Source of the DNA: Bacteroidaceae bacterium
GTDB lineage: Bacteria > Bacteroidota > Bacteroidia > Bacteroidales > Bacteroidaceae
Assembly: GCA_024688885.1 (NCBI GenBank)
Contig: JAILDV010000010.1
Span: forward strand, 82,632 to 146,631
Length of the DNA stretch: 64,000 nucleotides
Direction of reading: 5' to 3'
The notes beneath the pieces were generated by a model that had not been told where the DNA came from, did not search any database, and saw only the letters and a program-made list of their open reading frames with translations. The first letter of the stretch is position 1. Each line of letters starts with the position of its first letter. Position numbers and translations under genes: made by a program. Positions 62,953 through 64,000 of this stretch are shown in pieces.

Positions 62953-63117
62953 TCACTTAATTAAAACTTTCTTACCATCTACGATGTAAACACCCTTCTC
63001 TGTTGGCATGAGTCTTATTATATCTGTATCTACATCAGGTGTGAAGAATAAGGGAGCAAGAAGTGTTTTCCGAAAGCAACTATCAGATATTCGTTTCCGA
63101 TTTATCGCCACTTTCAT
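62953..63117 (-). pseudogene. Remnant of a secreted protein with type IX-type C-terminal tail
   Basis: The 3' end encodes IRLMPTEKGVYIVDGKKV then LIK and a stop, a tail form common on secreted Prevotella proteins sorted by type IX secretion or related routes. Only ~54 residues are open upstream, and the first part lies opposite a plus-strand ORF with its own protein-like character, so the body of the gene appears deleted. Its stop is 16 nt before the small-peptide ATG; the intact gene and the peptide were probably one operon. Confidence 0.5.
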
Positions 63118-63328
63118 AATATTGACAATCTTCTATATTGTACTTCCAATTGACAATAATAAAGAAATACTTAATATCGCCCAAATACGTGATGTGACAA
63201 TCAGAATAAGCTGTCATTATTTCATGGTTATTTGTCTTTTTGCTGGCATCATCTATTATATTGTAAACTATTACTCGATACAGAATTCTGTTTACGAATT
63301 GGAAGATAGAATTGACCAAGGAAAATAA
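63008..63328 (+). CDS. Small two-helix membrane protein, uncertain start
   Basis: Up to 106 residues with two hydrophobic helices (FIATFIILTIFYIVLPI and CHYFMVICLFAGIIYYIV) and a charged end (ELEDRIDQGK). No family recognised. The first ~19 residues overlap the tail remnant on the other strand, so the true start may be GTG 63065, or the 5' end may be lost. It could be a fragment left by rearrangement. Confidence 0.4.
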   Translation: MSLIISVSTSGVKNKGARSVFRKQLSDIRFRFIATFIILTIFYIVLPIDNNKEILNIAQIRDVTIRISCHYFMVICLFAGIIYYIVNYYSIQNSVYELEDRIDQGK

Positions 63329-63357
63329 GCAATTAAGACCTATAGCGTGACAACAAT

Positions 63358-63734
63358 ATGGAACAGAAATTCGGGAAAACAGTATTGACATTGAGGCGCT
63401 GCGCGAGTTTTGCGAGCGCGAGGGCAAGGAGGTGACTTACCGCAAGGGCGACCAACTGGAGCGCGAGGGTGACCCGGCGCGGTGGTTCGCTTTTGTCACT
63501 GAAGGAGGTTTCAAATATGTGAAATATGGCATGAGCGATGACAAGGCACATATCACGTGGTTCTCGTTTGAAGGTGAGTTCGTGTACGACTATCCCACAT
63601 TTCTCTATGGCCGTTCGTCACAAGCTACGATTGAGGCGATGGTGCCCAGCCGTGCACTGAAGGTTACGGGTCAGCAATTAGAACAATTCTTCCATTTTTC
63701 CATGGCACTTTCGATGACTGGTGCCATATCATAA
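63358..63734 (+). pseudogene. Broken Crp/Fnr-type regulator
   Basis: ATG 63358 gives MEQKFG; a one-base loss in the G-run at 63373-63375 then shifts the frame, after which the frame continues as ENSIDIEALREFCEREGKEVT and a cyclic-nucleotide-binding fold (RKGDQLEREGDPARWFAFV, FEGEFVYDYPTFLYG). The DNA-binding helix-turn-helix half is absent: from ~63685 the sequence is the reverse of the glf gene's end. So the gene is frameshifted and truncated. Confidence 0.7.
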
Positions 63735-64000
63735 TACTTGTATTCAGCCAACCGTCCACCAAAGATGACATCTGTCTCCATGTCTGCCAGTGCTTTGTAC
63801 TTCAGATACAGTTTGTTGTTTTCTTCGTCATTGATGGGATAGTAGGCTACCATGCCCTGCTTGTACTCCGTAGGATACTCACGGGTGATTACTGTTTTCG
63901 GATTCTGTTCCGCCGCATCCCCGAAAGTCTCAAAGTGCTTATGCTCGATAACACGCGTGTATGGAGTTTCTATGTCTGTATAGTTCATGAGTGCTACCCC
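63671..64000 (-). CDS. glf: UDP-galactopyranose mutase, C-terminal part
   Basis: Converts UDP-galactopyranose to UDP-galactofuranose for surface polysaccharides. The open frame runs off the window end; the visible ~109 residues (MNYTDIETPYTRVIEHKHFE, TVITREYP, ALADMETDVIFGGRLAEYKYYDM) are the FAD-dependent C-terminal region. The last residues NCSNC come from the broken Crp gene's sequence, so the natural stop was replaced. Presence of glf suggests a polysaccharide cluster beyond the window. Confidence 0.88.
   Translation of the reverse strand, partial: GVALMNYTDIETPYTRVIEHKHFETFGDAAEQNPKTVITREYPTEYKQGMVAYYPINDEENNKLYLKYKALADMETDVIFGGRLAEYKYYDMAPVIESAMEKWKNCSNC

Noticed and set aside
63370..63382. 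Programmed frameshift in the Crp-like gene
   Set aside because: The GGGAAAAC stretch is not a canonical slippery heptamer in the reading frame, and the gene also lacks its DNA-binding half, so decay is simpler.

Overview
The window looks like a chromosomal segment of a Bacteroidales bacterium, most likely a Prevotellaceae-like gut species. The evidence is: Bacteroidetes-type promoters (-7 box TAnnTTTG) in front of many genes; weak Shine-Dalgarno sites with A-rich leaders; a type III glutamine synthetase; a PorE-like OmpA lipoprotein and a type IX-secretion C-terminal tail; DUF5074/DUF4465-type B12 surface lipoproteins; and LL-diaminopimelate aminotransferase. I saw no rRNA, tRNA, CRISPR array, prophage or intact insertion sequence.

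Layout. 0-8 kb: end of an ExbD/TolR gene, an ABC exporter, thyA-folA, an RsmF-type rRNA methyltransferase, an unknown gene and a convergent PorE-like lipoprotein. 8-10 kb: a YtrA-type GntR/ABC operon. 10.3-14.6 kb: an N-domain-less ClpB, an S41-like protein that seems to lack its catalytic residues, and an Ala-rich lipoprotein. 14.6-21 kb: a minus-strand operon (GT2-HIT/DUF4922 fusion, SpoIID/LytB protein, two AmpG-like MFS permeases) that may handle cell-wall fragments. 21.2-22.5 kb: a queuosine operon (yhhQ, queF) behind three tandem preQ1-I-like modules. 22.5-30.1 kb: a B12 uptake operon (DUF4465 lipoprotein, BtuG-like, PKD-like surface lipoprotein, BtuB-like, BtuF-like, BtuC-like). 30.2-36.3 kb: DASS dicarboxylate transporter plus methylmalonyl-CoA/propionyl-CoA carboxylase-type subunits behind a cobalamin riboswitch and tandemly repeated promoters.

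36.6-56 kb is a nitrogen and glutamine island: gltB-gltD-dapL-purF-type amidotransferase-pyrG-dapF, then a structured untranslated region, a Gln/Asn-rich 36-residue leader ORF, PII (glnK)-amtB, a TorF-like porin, asnB, and type III glnA. The gltB and asnB promoters share a dyad at an identical distance from the -7 box. 56-64 kb is accessory: a GH28-GH105 pectinase fusion, an SDR, a PIN-type toxin-antitoxin pair, a thioredoxin-like lipoprotein with a switch-like leader, a small peptide gene, gene remnants and the end of glf.

A theme of the window is short repeats. The same families (TTTTCACTTTTCACT-type, CAATTGTCAACTGTC-type, and a C-rich CCCCTCC/GGAGGGG hairpin) occur between genes and also inside coding regions in frame (rsmF, an MFS permease, the SpoIID protein and most strikingly pyrG). 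The most promising unexplained signals are the three preQ1-like modules, the Gln/Asn-rich leader with the structured RNA before glnK-amtB, the shared nitrogen dyad, and the alternative-pairing leader before the thioredoxin-like gene.
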